Shown here piece by piece: positions 1 through 11,400 of a stretch of 64,000 nt of DNA (within the stretch, counting starts at the first letter, position 1; the number at the start of each line of letters is the position of its first letter). The DNA is from Rhodamnia argentea. Taxonomy: Eukaryota; Streptophyta; Magnoliopsida; Myrtales; Myrtaceae. The position numbers and the translations under genes were made by a program. The stretch lies in contig NC_063154.1 in assembly GCF_020921035.1 (NCBI RefSeq), forward strand, positions 26,731,948-26,795,947, in the 5' to 3' direction. The notes beneath the pieces were generated by a model that searched no databases, had not been told where the DNA came from, and saw only the letters and a list, made by a program, of their open reading frames with translations.

Positions 1-611
1 GACGGAAATGGTAAAAATCCTTTTTGATTCACTGCTAAAGAATCTGGAAAATTCACATCAAACCTCTAACAATCAATCCATGACTATTGCAGACTCCATC
101 TCGGCTCTCTCGACCCAATGAAAATGAACTCCCAACGCCTTTACAAGCGAAGAAGCTCATTGAAACATTCCAAAACCACATAATCAACTACAACAAGAAA
201 GGCAAACGGGCTACAACGACATAGACAAGATGGAGTAGCCAAAGGATGACATGTCTAGTAAGAGAGAGAAAGCATGATTGTTTACCTTCACAGTTCGACT
301 CTCTCGCCGCTTTTGTGAAATTTCGCCGTGAAGTGAACCAATATAGAATAGGGTTTTTAAGAAAATTGGTTTTATACCATGAAAATGAGAAATTCTATCC
401 ACATTTACCCTATTTTATATGAGATATGTTTTGTCCACGTCATATCCCTTTTTAACCGTTCCTTATCCTATCTTGAATAGCAACCAAACACAAAATCCCG
501 AATTTATCATGTTGACCAATTGTAGCTTTTAAGTCCTAAGCATTTTTTTTTTCATATATTTACGTGTTAAAACTTTTTCAATTATGCATTTTAGGACTTC
601 CTTTACCTTCG
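1..611. other. Intergenic, no certain gene
   Basis: I see no coding sequence here. On the minus strand a 5'-leader-like stretch around 340-290 is followed by a possible splice donor (AAG then GTAAAC, near 290). This could be the untranslated first exon of a gene lying to the left of the window, but nothing within the window confirms it. Confidence 0.3.
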
Positions 612-620
612 TCAATTTTT

Positions 621-1132
621 GGAAAAATTTCAAATGAAGGCCTGAAGTGCCTTCATTTTTTCAAATAAAGACCTAAAGTGGCCGTATAAGTGTTAAAGAA
701 CGGACTGACATCACCGTTTGGTCAAGGGCATTTTCGTCCTTTGCTTTTATGAATATTTATATATATATTTTTTTTTTTTTTTTTGATGTAGAGGGCCCGA
801 CTACCCTCGTTGGCCGCAGGCAGTGATCCTCACCCGGGCAAGGTCGACATTTGCCTATGGTCAACGAGGGTAGCCCTTGCCGGATCGGGCAAGGGCGACC
901 ATCGCCCGAGACCAGGAAGGAAGGAAAGAAAGAAAGAAAGAAAGAAATGAAAAAAAATTGAGAAAATATAGATAATGAAAATGCCCTTGACCGGCCAAAA
1001 TATTCGGTGGGTCGACGAGTTCATACCCTTCTTTGAGATTGACATGGTTACTTCAAACCCTTATTTAAATAATGTACATATTATGCCCTTATTTTTAAAA
1101 AAAATGAGGATACTCTTATTTGAAATTTTTTC
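621..1132. mobile_element. Inverted-repeat element, Mutator-type MITE
   Basis: The ends are inverted repeats (GGAAAAATTTCAAAT at the left; the reverse complement of the right end reads GAAAAAATTTCAAAT). They are flanked by an identical 9-bp direct repeat TCAATTTTT at 612-620 and 1133-1141. Both arms carry GGTCAAGGGCATTTTC further in (once on each strand). The core (785-915) is GC-rich and contains repeated 'CGAGGGTAG' and 'GGGCAAGG' words, plus a GAAA microsatellite at about 924-947. No transposase is present. A 9-bp target duplication is typical of Mutator-like elements; the family assignment is inference. Confidence 0.75.
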
Positions 1133-1141
1133 TCAATTTTT

Positions 1142-3720
1142 TTTGTGGATGGAAGATCACACAAGTTTTTTTTTTTTTTTTTTAAATCTCACTTGGCTGT
1201 TAATGGAGGCCACTCGAACATTTTTTTTTTTTTTGGTCGAATGCCACTCGAACTTGAAACCGGGTGGTTTTGATAGTGCCACGGTAGAAATAGTTACAAA
1301 ATCGGAAAAGACTAAAATTCGCCGAACGACTGAAAGTTTCAAAAAAAAAAAAAAAACAGACAAAAAAGACTTGCAGGCTAAAGAAAATCCCAGGTGTTGG
1401 GGGGAGTATCCATGCCTTAACACCAGTGAGGGCCAGCAACCTCTACCCAAGATCGCGACGAGGACCCCCGCACCACCGGTGGCAGCACCGCCCTTTGTCA
1501 CCACCGAGCGAGACCCGGCCGCCCCTCGCGAGGACTTGCCAATCCTCTCTCAGTGATGGCGAGGGGGTGGCACCACCATTGCTCAAGCACGGGCGCGAGC
1601 GCATGTACCCTCGCATAGATCTAGCAAGGGTTGTGGTCATCGGTGGCTTGGCGAGGGCCGTCCATCCTTGCCTTGATCTCGGTAAGAGGTTGTTCGCCCT
1701 CACCGATGCAAAGAGGCTGGCGGCGGAGCCATCCTTGTGCACAGTGCCTCCTCAAGGCCCATATCTCTTTTGTTTTCCTATGTTTTCCTAAATGTTGACA
1801 AAAAAAAAGAAAAGATGATTAATAAAAATGCCACAGAGATTTCTCGTCCGCTTGAAATTGATATGGCTAACAGAAGGGTTCAAACGTCAAACCTAAGCAA
1901 GTTTAGGATTTGACGTGTCGGTTCGACACAAATTTAGGACTAGTACTGGTCATTTTACCGTCATATTATGTCTTAACCATGAATTTTGTATACTAAGTTT
2001 GATACACCTACATGGGTGCAAAGAATTACAAGTTGATAGTCTGCGTGCTTGGTTTTTTTTTTTTTTTTCTTTCAAATTGGTCCTTTTGTAACTTTAACAA
2101 ATTATTCAATATTGTCCCTAAACTTTTCTCGATTGGATTCTCGAACCATATGTTTTCTTACAAACTTAGCCAATGGCGCATTGGCATCCTATATGCAGCT
2201 CAATCACCGACGAGCGTGGCTGAAACCTCTCCGCGCTCAGGCGATAATGTGGCTAGGGATGGACCGAGGAGGCGAGTCAGGGCTGTGCCTCCCCTCTTCC
2301 CCTCGACACTTCCTCGCCTTGCTTGATGTTCGGTGCGTTTTTCACCCAATACATTCTAAAATCTCTTGCATATTCTCACACTTTACTAAGTTTCATCCAA
2401 AATTGGGTAATGCAACTTGATTATAAGCCCCCTATGAGCTAGATCTCTGCTTTAGTCGCTACGTTGGGCCGAGAGAAAGTGCCTTGCCTGCAATGGCAAC
2501 CGGCGAGGGTCGCAACCTTACCTAGACGTGACCACGAAATGCAATCCTAGCCCGTTTTTGCGCGCGCGCTTTCTGTTCGCTAATCTTCTTTAGACGTGAT
2601 AAGACACTTATTGGTCTAGGGTTTGAAGTCTGTATAAAGACATCGACCATAAGCATAGTTTGTAGGGTTTTTTTTAAATATATATTGGAACTGCAATCCT
2701 ATCACAGGGTTCTAGCGGTTTGTGTTGAGTTGGTAATCTTTTCCATCATTAATTTCAGTTTGTAATGAAATTTTGAAACATATTACATTTACACCAACGA
2801 TCAAAACGATAAACATTTTGTATCATAAACCTAAAAATTTTTAGGCAGTATACATCATGTATGGATTTTGTGTTGTCAAATCTTATTTAATTCTTTTAGA
2901 ACTGGAAGTAACTATTGCTTTGCCTTTCTCCTGTTCTTAATTTTGATCGCAATGTCTCATCTTGTGAAATGATCGTGGTTGCTATAGTGTTCTATTTACC
3001 GGCCATGCTCATCCCTACCATAGACAATGTAGTCTCACCTCTTAAACCCTTTGTATAGGAAAAAAGCGTAGAAATCTGGACTTGCATAATGAGCTTGAAG
3101 TGTGTTGTGGTGAGTCCTCATGGGCCAACTCCGGAGAAATTACGCCCCAGCAGGATTTGAACCCGAGACATCATGTCTTTTGGGACTCGCGTTATCTTGT
3201 TCCTCCGCCGATCACTTTCAGCAAAATTTGCTCGAGGGAAATGGGCGACCAACCAAAGTGAAGGCGAATTAATTTTGTATATCGAAAGGAGAAAGCAAAG
3301 GCGATTCTTTTCCCTCTCACACTTCTATTTTTATGATAGGCTATATCGACGCTACGTTCGTGCATTTGATAATACAATGTTTTAAAACTACAGTGTCGAA
3401 AAAATATCTAGTAAGTTCTTATTGATTTGTTCTTTTTATGATCCAATGGTTACGATTCGATTCCATGAATCGGATCCCCCAAAGATCTGTAGAAGCGCAC
3501 TCCACAACAATTTATTCTCCAAAATAAACTTCCCAAAAAGGGAGCTTTCCCAAATCTTTCTTGAACATAGTGAAGGTGCAAATTAATTTGAACATACCAA
3601 GTAATTGATCCACATTATTTCAAATTGGCCTTAAGGCCTAGCAAAGTACAATTGACACAAGACGTAGACCCACCATGGACATTGAATCACCCACCACCAC
3701 ATGCTCAGCACGACAACATT
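1142..3720. other. Intergenic with repeats, no supported gene
   Basis: Long T and A homopolymers occur at 1167-1184, 1220-1234 and 2053-2068. A GC-rich block (about 1435-1775) resembles the cores of the inverted-repeat elements, and its open frames are short and mutually overlapping. At 3133-3170, on the minus strand, there is an RNA polymerase III B-box-like string (GGTTCAAATCC), which could be the trace of a tRNA-derived SINE. I recognise no protein-coding gene. Confidence 0.5.
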
Positions 3721-3742
3721 TCTCTCTCTCTCTCTCTCTCTC
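3721..3742. repeat. (CT)11 microsatellite
   Basis: Eleven perfect TC dinucleotides lie directly at the 3' end of the MEE9-like gene. Its stop codon (3743-3741 on the minus strand) overlaps the last bases of the repeat, so the (GA)n tract is the start of the 3' untranslated region. Confidence 0.9.
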
Positions 3743-4187
3743 AAGAAGGATGAACCTTGTGAGACGAAATCCCTTTCCAAGCTGACTTCATGGAAGCAGT
3801 GGCCGCGTTGACCGCAGCCTCGATGTACTTCTTGGAGGCCACGGTCGCGGCCTTCTCCATCAAGCTCCCCATCAGCCTGGCCCTCTCCGCCGTCGCCACC
3901 AAGCCCTCCATCTCCTCCTTCGCCATCCGGTCCATCTCCTCCTCGAACCGCCGGAACTCCTCCATCGCGCCCTCCATGACCGAGTCGAGGTAGGCCTCGG
4001 CCCGGTCCACCTCGGCCTCCGCTGCCTCGGCCTCGGCGAGGTGGTCAAGCTCCGCGGCCGCCCACGACTTGTAGGCCTCGAGCTCGAAGAGCCTCATGAG
4101 GTCGTCCTCGATCGCGGCCGGGTCGAAGTTCTTGTCGCGGAGGGATTGGTCGGAGAGGAAGGCGAATTCGGAGAAGAGAGCATCCAT
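3741..4187 (-). CDS. MEE9-like small helical protein
   Basis: Intronless gene of 148 codons on the minus strand. I start at the ATG at 4187 (MDALFSEFAFLSDQ) rather than an upstream in-frame ATG at 4250, because the homology-like and compositionally regular part begins at 4187. The protein is acidic and strongly helical: an Asp/Glu/Ala-rich stretch with EAYKSWAAAELDHL near residues 36-49, then EEFRRFEEEMDRMAKEEMEG around 75-94, ending in SMKSAWKGISSHKVHPS. This pattern matches my recollection of the plant-specific MATERNAL EFFECT EMBRYO ARREST 9 family (about 150 residues, no known catalytic domain). The biochemical role is unknown to me. There is no signal peptide or membrane segment. Codon use is very GC-rich compared with the AT-rich surroundings. 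Confidence 0.7.
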   Translation of the reverse strand: MDALFSEFAFLSDQSLRDKNFDPAAIEDDLMRLFELEAYKSWAAAELDHLAEAEAAEAEVDRAEAYLDSVMEGAMEEFRRFEEEMDRMAKEEMEGLVATAERARLMGSLMEKAATVASKKYIEAAVNAATASMKSAWKGISSHKVHPS

Positions 4188-4739
4188 GGTTTGGGGTTTG
4201 GCCTTGGGAGGAATTTGCAGATCTAGAAAGGGTTGTGTGCAATACTGCAATGTGGGTGCAAGAAGTTAAAAGTTGGGTGGACGGTGGAATCATATAAAAG
4301 GGGTGGGTGGAGGTTTGGCTTTTTGTGGAATCATAGAAGCCACTTGATAGCAACTTTTGAAACGTACATTTTTCACTTTACCTTTTTTTTTTTTTTTGGG
4401 ATAATACACGGATACCGCTAACGAAGAGACCCGACTATCTGAAATTTTTATCTCATAACTCGATTAAATATGGGCTTTTGGCCTGTAACGATCGCCTTAA
4501 TCCAGAACAATTTGCACGCGATCGATGATATGGGGTTACGTACATCTTTCATTTGATTAGTTTTCATCTCGTAAGTAAATTCTTTTCATTAGTTGAATTT
4601 CGATCAATTGACGAATAAACTCTAGCTCGTGAAAAATTCTCACTTGAGCCATGGGTTCGAACCACCAAATTTGCACATTAGCTATCCTAGGATCACAAAC
4701 CTCAATATCATCGGCAATTACCGAATCCATATGAGAGGG

Positions 4740-5075
4740 AAGGATTGTCAAATCCGGTGAGAATTAGTCGGATCTTGAGCCTCGGACACGCCATTAACAT
4801 AGAAAATAACTCGAATTTTAAGATATGTCAAGACATAAATGGCATGGAAAGAATGCTCTTAATGTGGGCTCAAGATGGGAATGAATTTGCTTCTTATTAA
4901 TCCTCAAAACTCGAAAAGGCTCTAGGTATTGGACCGTTGGAATAGATCTCATCGTTTAAACAAAGGATGGTCCTCCTCTTTCGTGTCTTACAATGAGGTC
5001 AAACAATTATTGGATTATTTGAACTTGTCGGATAGCTGACAAGCTGAAAGAAATATTTGGAGATGGGTTTTTTTT
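4740..5075. repeat. Segmental duplication, block 1, copy A
   Basis: This stretch repeats at 13490-14055 with long near-identical runs, for example 'GACACGCCATTAACAT', 'ATAAATGGCATGGAAAGAAT' and 'ACTTGTCGGATAGCTGACAA'. It is the left part of a segment that continues with blocks 2 and 3 and a CYP72A pseudogene in the same order at both sites. I see no gene in it. Confidence 0.8.
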
Positions 5076-5129
5076 TTTTTTTCTGCTTTTTTCCTCATCA
5101 TGTCTTATTGACTAGTTAAATGAATGACC

Positions 5130-5934
5130 ATTCATCTAATGGGAGTCAAATATATAGTCTCGAAATCGGCGATACCTGAGAGAGACAAACCCTCATGTCG
5201 CACCAACTCTTGTTCAAACCCATCAAGCAACAAAAACAAATTGGAACACGTGGTAATTAAGCTCGGAGTACCGAATTGCCAATACTTTCGACGTAGATAA
5301 TCGGAAATGCTCTCGGCCTCTCGTCGGGCCTCGGTCCTTTGTGAACGTGGTAAGAAATGCCGTACGCATGGATCCGTTGCTTCCTTATGGAGGGCGTACT
5401 TTGGTATTTCTCTTTCCATGGGTCAATTACGATTGGCAATCGGACCCAGAATTATCCTCATTTGATTCATACCCTTTAGAAAAATACTTAAATGGGCTTG
5501 AAGCGGGATTTGTTAAGAATGGCACAATCCACTCCCTTAGCCCTTTCCTCAATGGGTTTAATGTCGGCCCGTGTCCTTATAACGCGCGGCAAACCCTAAT
5601 TGGAAAGTGTGCTCATGACATATGCTGTCTTGTCGAAGATCCCATATCTCTTTGCATCTAGATTGGCACATGGTAAAATCATGTCCGTCAATTACTTATA
5701 GCTCTCACAATATAAGGACCCGATCAATTCGTTCTTGGCATTTATGGGCTTTTGGAGCGAGAACCATTATTTATCCTCACATGTAACTCGCGTTACTTTT
5801 GCTCGACAATATCCCTTCACAAAAGCAAAGAAAACTTGGGGAGGTCTCTCAAAATTACATTCACTTTGGACCATATCCCTTGGATCTCCTCAATCTTTCT
5901 CAATTTCTTCTCCAAATACTGTCCCTATTTTTGT
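5130..5934. repeat. Segmental duplication, blocks 2-3, copy A
   Basis: Matches 17975-18140 plus 18590-18800 (shared words such as 'GATTGGCAATCGGA', 'GGCAAACCCTAATTGG', 'GTTAAGAATGGCA') and then 18870-19030 ('CTCAATTTCTTCTCCAAATA' here). An open frame runs 5341-5661 on the plus strand, but the matching copy is full of stops and indels and I recognise no domain, so I do not call a gene. The segment is interrupted at 5935 by a foldback element that copy B lacks. Confidence 0.7.
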
Positions 5935-7090
5935 AGGGAAAATGACCAAAAAAGTCCTAAACATATTGCAATTGTGCCAATTCGGTCAAAATTTTTTTTT
6001 TTTCGATTCAATCCTAAACCTTTTGCAATTGAGCCAATTCGGTTCATCTAGTGAATTTTGGCCGGCCGGTGACCTAATATTAAAATAATTTTTAAGTTTT
6101 TTTTATTTTTTGATTTTTGATTTACTAATTTTCTCTTTTTTAATTTTTTCTTCGACTTTCTCCTTCCCCTTCCCTTTCCCTTTCCTTATTCTCCCGTGCC
6201 CAGACCTTCCCCTTCCCCATTGTTGTTTCTTCTTCTTCTTCTCCACCAATTGCCGGACCTCGGCTACCGACCAGAGGACAACCAGGAAAGCTCTCGCCGG
6301 CCTCGCTTGCCTAGATTTGGGCTTTTTTTTTTGGGTCGGAAAATCTAAGCTTTTTATATTGGCCATCATTAATGAAGTAATCCGCTAGACGGGTCGTGAT
6401 GGTGCTAAGAAAATTTCTCTCTTTCTTCCTCGTGGCTTTATGATCCGATTTGCTTGATTGAATGGCTTTCGCCAATTCCCAATCAAATTGGGAAAAACCC
6501 TCGTCGGTTGTGTCGCTACCGTAATGCGCACATGGGGAAGCAAATTCCATGTTTCGAGTCACAAGTTCGTCGAGGAGGAAAGTGGAGCCACCCCATATCT
6601 CCATCTCGTTGGTCGGGCCTCACCATGCCCGGCGGCGGCAAGGTCGGCCTTGCCCGGCAATGCCGAGGCCGGTGAGAGCCTCGTCGGTCATCCTTTGGCC
6701 AAGCCGAGGTCCGGCAACCTAATGGAGAAGAAGTAGAACAATAAGCTGGTAGTAGAATAGCCACGGGAAGGGGAAGGTCTGGGCATGGGAGAATAGGGAA
6801 AGGGAAGGGGAAGGGGAAGAGGAAGGGGAAAGTGGAAGAAAAGATTAAAACAAGAAAATTAGAAAATTAAAAATGAAAAAAAAAAAATTCAAAAAAGCTT
6901 AAAAAATTATTATAATATTATGCCGCCGCCGGCCGGCGTCCATGTTAGCGCCGCCGGCCAAAAGTCGCATAATGAACTGAATTAACACAATTTCAAAAGC
7001 TTTAGGATTGAATCGGCAAAAAAAAAAAAAAGATTTAGGATTGAATTGGCACAATTGTAATATGTTTAGAACTTTTTTGGTAATTTTCTC
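5935..7090. mobile_element. Large foldback element, 1.16 kb
   Basis: Two long arms are inverted copies of each other: about 5935-6305 and 6664-7090. Shared landmarks include the tips (AGGGAAAATGACCAAAAAAG against GAGAAAATTACCAAAAAAG), a pyrimidine-rich tract (6150-6240) mirrored by the purine-rich tract at 6760-6850, and GCCGGACCTCGGCT (6252-6265) mirrored at 6702-6715. The 9-bp TATTTTTGT flanks it at 5926-5934 and 7091-7099. The paralogous site in copy B (about 19020-19045) has no such element. The loop (about 6306-6663) has an open frame on the minus strand (6604-6311) that I cannot identify. No transposase is seen. The Mutator-like assignment rests on the 9-bp duplication. Confidence 0.8.
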
Positions 7091-8090
7091 TATTTTTGTG
7101 CTATTCAAATCTTCTAACAGATTATTAATGAACACATCATTTACTCCTAAACTCAGCATAATGAATAAAAATGAAAAGAAATCAACTATAAGTAAAAGTA
7201 TTGTTGAAACTAGTAATCACCAAAAGAGAAAAGACAATGAAGCAAAGAAGTAGAAGAAGATGATCCCTTGCGACTTGTTGCTCAAGTCAAACATGAAAGC
7301 AATTCAAGAATCTGGGCACGACAAGCGTACGAGCAAGGAGCATGTGATACAAGAGTGCAAAAAGCGAAGAGGAAAAAAAAAAGTAAAGGGAAAAATCACG
7401 TCGTTTGCACTGGTCTGTCACGTGCGCACAAACATAGCGTGGGGTTAAACATTTAACACCTTGCCAAATTCCAAATGGGTCTCGAATTACACTTGTGCCA
7501 AGTAAAAACAAAACATAGAAAAGAGTCCCAGAAAAACCCTCCCCAACCCACTTTGCTCCCGACATTTCCGTCCCGCCAGCTCTGGCATTGCCAATGCTCA
7601 TGGGTTGCGCCGCTCTGTCCTCCCCTAGAATCACAGTTGACTATGGGGTCGGGGAGATCGGGAAAGGACCCTTCACTGGTCAAGAGATGACTTTTTATTT
7701 TGCTTACTTGGACTCTAATTGGTTGAGCAAGTACAAAAACTGGCAAGACAGAGCGATGAGTTCTGCTAAGTCTTCGGCAAATTCCAAAGCTGATTTTAAT
7801 GGGGCAGAGCCGAACAAATATCACTCATCTCTACTGTTTATCTCAACACATATAATAAACAGGTTTATGCCAAAAAATTAAAAACGAAGGAAATTGTAAC
7901 CACTTGACTTGAAATCTAGTTGCCGTAATGTTCCCATAGACCGAAAGTATTTCGGCAGTAATTATTCACGCTTTGTTTTGCTTGTGACAGAAGTGAGACA
8001 TATCGCCTTCTCATTCGACGTTGCAACGTAGATGACACGAATAATATAAAGTTGATGGCTTGATGATTCGGTTTCAACTAGACAAGATTT
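7091..8090 (+). pseudogene. CYP72A P450 pseudogene fragment A
   Basis: Remnant of exon 4 of a CYP72A-type P450, on the plus strand. About 7260-7365 corresponds to the intact gene's LLLKSNMKEIQESG..VIQECK region, and 7672-7800 resumes at the GQE..LLAWTLILLSKYQNWQDRA region. About 305 bp of unrelated sequence (7366-7671) sits between them. Reading frames are broken by stops and shifts. Downstream, 7930-8070 matches the intron after exon 4 of the intact gene (tract with 'GTGACAGAAGTGAGACATAT'). Exons 1-3 and 5 are missing. The source is clearly the same subfamily as the intact gene at 60.6-63.7 kb. Confidence 0.75.
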
Positions 8091-8316
8091 AAATAAAACT
8101 ATTTCAATCATGGTGAGGCCACATCTTTCTTGTTTAAAATTTTTTTTTTGCCCTTGATTTTGTAAATCGGATACTGTTAATTGGTTAGAATTTTAATCAA
8201 CTAACGAACAAACTCCACCTCGTGAAAACTAAATGTGGCTCGTAAAGGATTGCTCAATGGACATTTAATCGGGACCACAGTTCAATCCTCACGTTCCAAG
8301 CCCCGTCTGCATTTTA
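8091..8316. other. Upstream region of NDC80
   Basis: AT-rich sequence with no gene. A stretch near 8165-8245 loosely resembles 4575-4660 (ending 'CTCGTGAAAA' in both), a short dispersed repeat. Confidence 0.4.
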
Positions 8317-8325
8317 GGCGGGAAA
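8317..8325 (-). promoter_or_regulatory. E2F-type site upstream of NDC80
   Basis: GGCGGGAAA on the plus strand, i.e. TTTCCCGCC on the minus strand, is a full match to the plant E2F/DP consensus (TTTSSCGS). It lies about 150 bp upstream of the NDC80 start codon. E2F control fits a gene needed by dividing cells. Function is inferred from the match and position only. Confidence 0.6.
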
Positions 8326-8472
8326 ACCCCACCCCGAACTCAAAAAATCAAATTAATTCCCTTTTTTTTCCTGCAAAAATAAGAAAAGGGAAAAAGAAAT
8401 TCATTTCCATTCTCCCGATTTGATCGGCCATCCGACCTCTTGCTCTGTCCGAGTGAAACTGGAGGGAAAACG

Positions 8473-11400
8473 ATGAAGAGCAGAGGTCGCGGCCGCGCGA
8501 AGCCGTCCTTCGTTCCTCCTCCTCCGCTGCCGGACCTCCGCCAGTTTGGCGGCGGGGGCCGCGACTCCGACGCCAGCTTCGCCAGCGGCCGCCCCTCCTC
8601 CGCCGGCGTCGGCCGCTCCTCCGCCGCCGCCGACCTCGTCAACGACCGATCCTACCAGCAGTCCGCCGTCCGCGCCGTCAACTGCTACCTCTCCTCTCGC
8701 GCCTTCCCTGTCCTCATCAAGACCGCCCTGCCCTCCGCTAAGGACATCACTGCCATCTCCAACTTCGTCGTCTCTCAGCTCGATTACCCGAACCCTAAGA
8801 TGGAGGACGACCTCCCCATCCTGCTCCGATCGCTCAACTGCCCTTTCAAAGTCAGTAAGTCGGCTCTCCGCACGCCCGCCACTCCCCACGCCTGGCCGAC
8901 GTTCGTTGCCGTCTTGCACTGGCTCGTTCAGATCGCGTCCTACAATGAGCACTTAGCTTCTAAGTCTCGCTCGTTTGGGGATAACAACACCATGGACGAG
9001 TATGCACTCCAAAGCTACTTGCATTTCATAGATGGAGATGATGACTCTGTTGATGCATTGGATAGGGAGTTTGTGGCTAAGTTGGAGGAGGAGAGAAATA
9101 ACCTCGCTGAGAATGTGGCGAGTTTGGAGAAGAATGCCTCGGAAGTCGAGGCAAGAGTGGAGAAGCTGCGGACGGGGCCGTCGGAGAGGGAATTGCGTGA
9201 GCAGGAGAAGAGCGTGCTTGAGGAAGATGTGAAGAAGTTCGATACGATGATAGCGAAGATCACAGGGAGGATCTCGGATTTGCAGGAGGAATTGGAAAAG
9301 AAGGAGAAGGAGTTGAAGGCCAAGGAGGAGGAGAAGGGGAGGATTTGCGAGGAGAATGAGGAATTGAAGAGGACGATCCAGCTGCAGACGTTTAATTCCA
9401 GGGATGCGGAGAGAATGAAGAAGGAGTTGCAGGCGGTGGAGGGGGAGATTGCTGATGCTGAAATTGAGAGGAACAACTACGAGGAGAAGTGTTGGGATCT
9501 TGATAGGACCCTCGCTCTCAAATTCAAGGAGCTCGAGGAACTTGCCAAGGAATGTAACAAGGCTGTCCGGAAGTAAGTTCTAATTCTTGCAGATGCTGCA
9601 GTCTTGTTAATTGTTCTTCTTTATTGGTTTTGAAGTTTTCTAAGTCATGTGCCTTTGCTATTTGGATGCCATTTTGAAATCATCTAGTATTCATAAGGTT
9701 CAAGCTGGGTATATTTGCTGTCTCTGGTTATATACAATAAACTGGTTGATATCTCATGGAGTTCTTCAGCATCAACAGACTTACATTCTCATATGTTTGT
9801 GTGTTTGTATTTCTTCAGTGCTAATGCTTGTGCCCATACTGATACAGTACAAGATGAGTTTAATTGTATTGATTTCATTAAGAAGTGATTGTGTTGTTTT
9901 TCCTTTTGTGCCGAGTTGTTCTAAGGTTAATAACATAAATAAAGTGTTGAGTTATTCTATGTGCGTGTTTGAGGTTGTATAGCTCATAGATAGAAAGACG
10001 CTTTCACATCTTCTTAATTCAAAATGGCTCGGGAAAGGAAAGGTTTCATTTTTGTTTAGGGTACTCATAGAGTGGATGGGGCTGGGCCTGCAGCTTAGAG
10101 GATTAGAGCGCGTGGCTATGAAACACGGTGTTGGGGGTTCAAATCTGTCCTCGCACACGACCAGTCCAAAAGTGGAAGGACCTTTCCCTCTGGGCATAGG
10201 AAAATAATTATTGGGATAGCAGAACCAAGGCTGACTTCACTCACTTTCTCTCTCACTTCCTAGCTAGCTAGCTTGCCTTAGAACCCCCGTGGGTGTTTAG
10301 AGTCTGGCCTATTTCTTGCTACAGATAGCTTGATAGGATTCAACTATAAAAACCCATTGAGTAGTTTCTTTCTTTTTGAGTGATATTATGTAGTTCTTCT
10401 CCTTCAACTACTCCTTTGTTTTCTGTTTCTAGGTCAAAGCTTGGTGCAGATTACCAGTATGTGTTGACTGCAAAAGGGTCTACACCTGCTGAGGTGATGG
10501 GCATTGACTACAAGTCGACACTAAAGCCAGCACTCGACTTGCATGCCGATGACATAAACAGAAGCTCGGTGGAAAAACTTGAAGAGTTAATCATCCTTCA
10601 GCAACAGTCCAAAGAAACTGCTGCTAGAATCGAGGAGAAGAAAAATCGTGTTATGCAACTTCATTCGCTTGTTGATGAAGTAAGTACTTTGATCAAGTAC
10701 CAACCCACAATGTGTTCAGTCTCTGCTTATGTCTTGGAACTGAAAGCTAGTTTTTGCCTTCTTGATGGAAACTATGATACCAATGAAATTTCTGATTTGT
10801 TGGTGACACTGGAAGGAGAAGCTGGGGATAACATCCAACTTGCTGTGGGGTGTATTGGCAGAATTGGCAAGAGGTTGGTAATGTAGACTTTTGGCCGGGG
10901 GAATTGAGTAGCAATAGCTAGTTCTGGGTAGTCAACAGCAGTTGAGAAAATTATTGTTGAGTTTAGTATTGAAGAGTTACGATAACTTTTAGAACAGAAC
11001 AGTCAAAGAACTCATCATTACAGACATGGAATAGGATGCAGTTGAAGAGCTGCAGAAGCATATGGTGCGGGTGTCCTTTGAGAACAAAACAAGCTAAAAG
11101 TTTATCGTTAGTGTCAGGAAAAATACTGTAGGTCAACTCATGCTGTACATATAGAAGTGCTTAATCCGGTAACATCTAAAGGACAATAGCGGTATATTAT
11201 ATTGTAAGAGTTAGAATAACACAGGAATTTGTGGTCCATTTGCGCAGCTTGAAGGTCAAATGAATCTACTGAAGCAAGAAATGCAAGACTTCATTCATAG
11301 ATGTGCACTGGAGGTGCAAAGGATGGTGGAGGACGTCGAAGTAGAAGCTCATAACTTGGACATTGTGGAAAGAGAAGCTGCAGAGATCTTGAAGGTATGG

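Noticed and set aside
975..1556. Plus-strand 193-codon open frame
   Set aside because: It runs across the end of the inverted-repeat element and through several A/T homopolymers; its protein has long Phe and Lys runs.
3120..3185. tRNA gene or SINE on the minus strand
   Set aside because: Only a B-box-like string; no A box, no foldable cloverleaf.
5341..5661. 106-codon open frame in block 2
   Set aside because: The paralogous copy at 18.0-18.8 kb is full of stops and indels and I see no known domain.
8401..8952. Minus-strand open frame opposite NDC80 exon 1
   Set aside because: Antisense shadow of the GC-rich start of NDC80.
10084..10157. Functional nuclear tRNA gene
   Set aside because: Stem mismatches, altered anticodon and plastid flanks show a decayed plastid copy.
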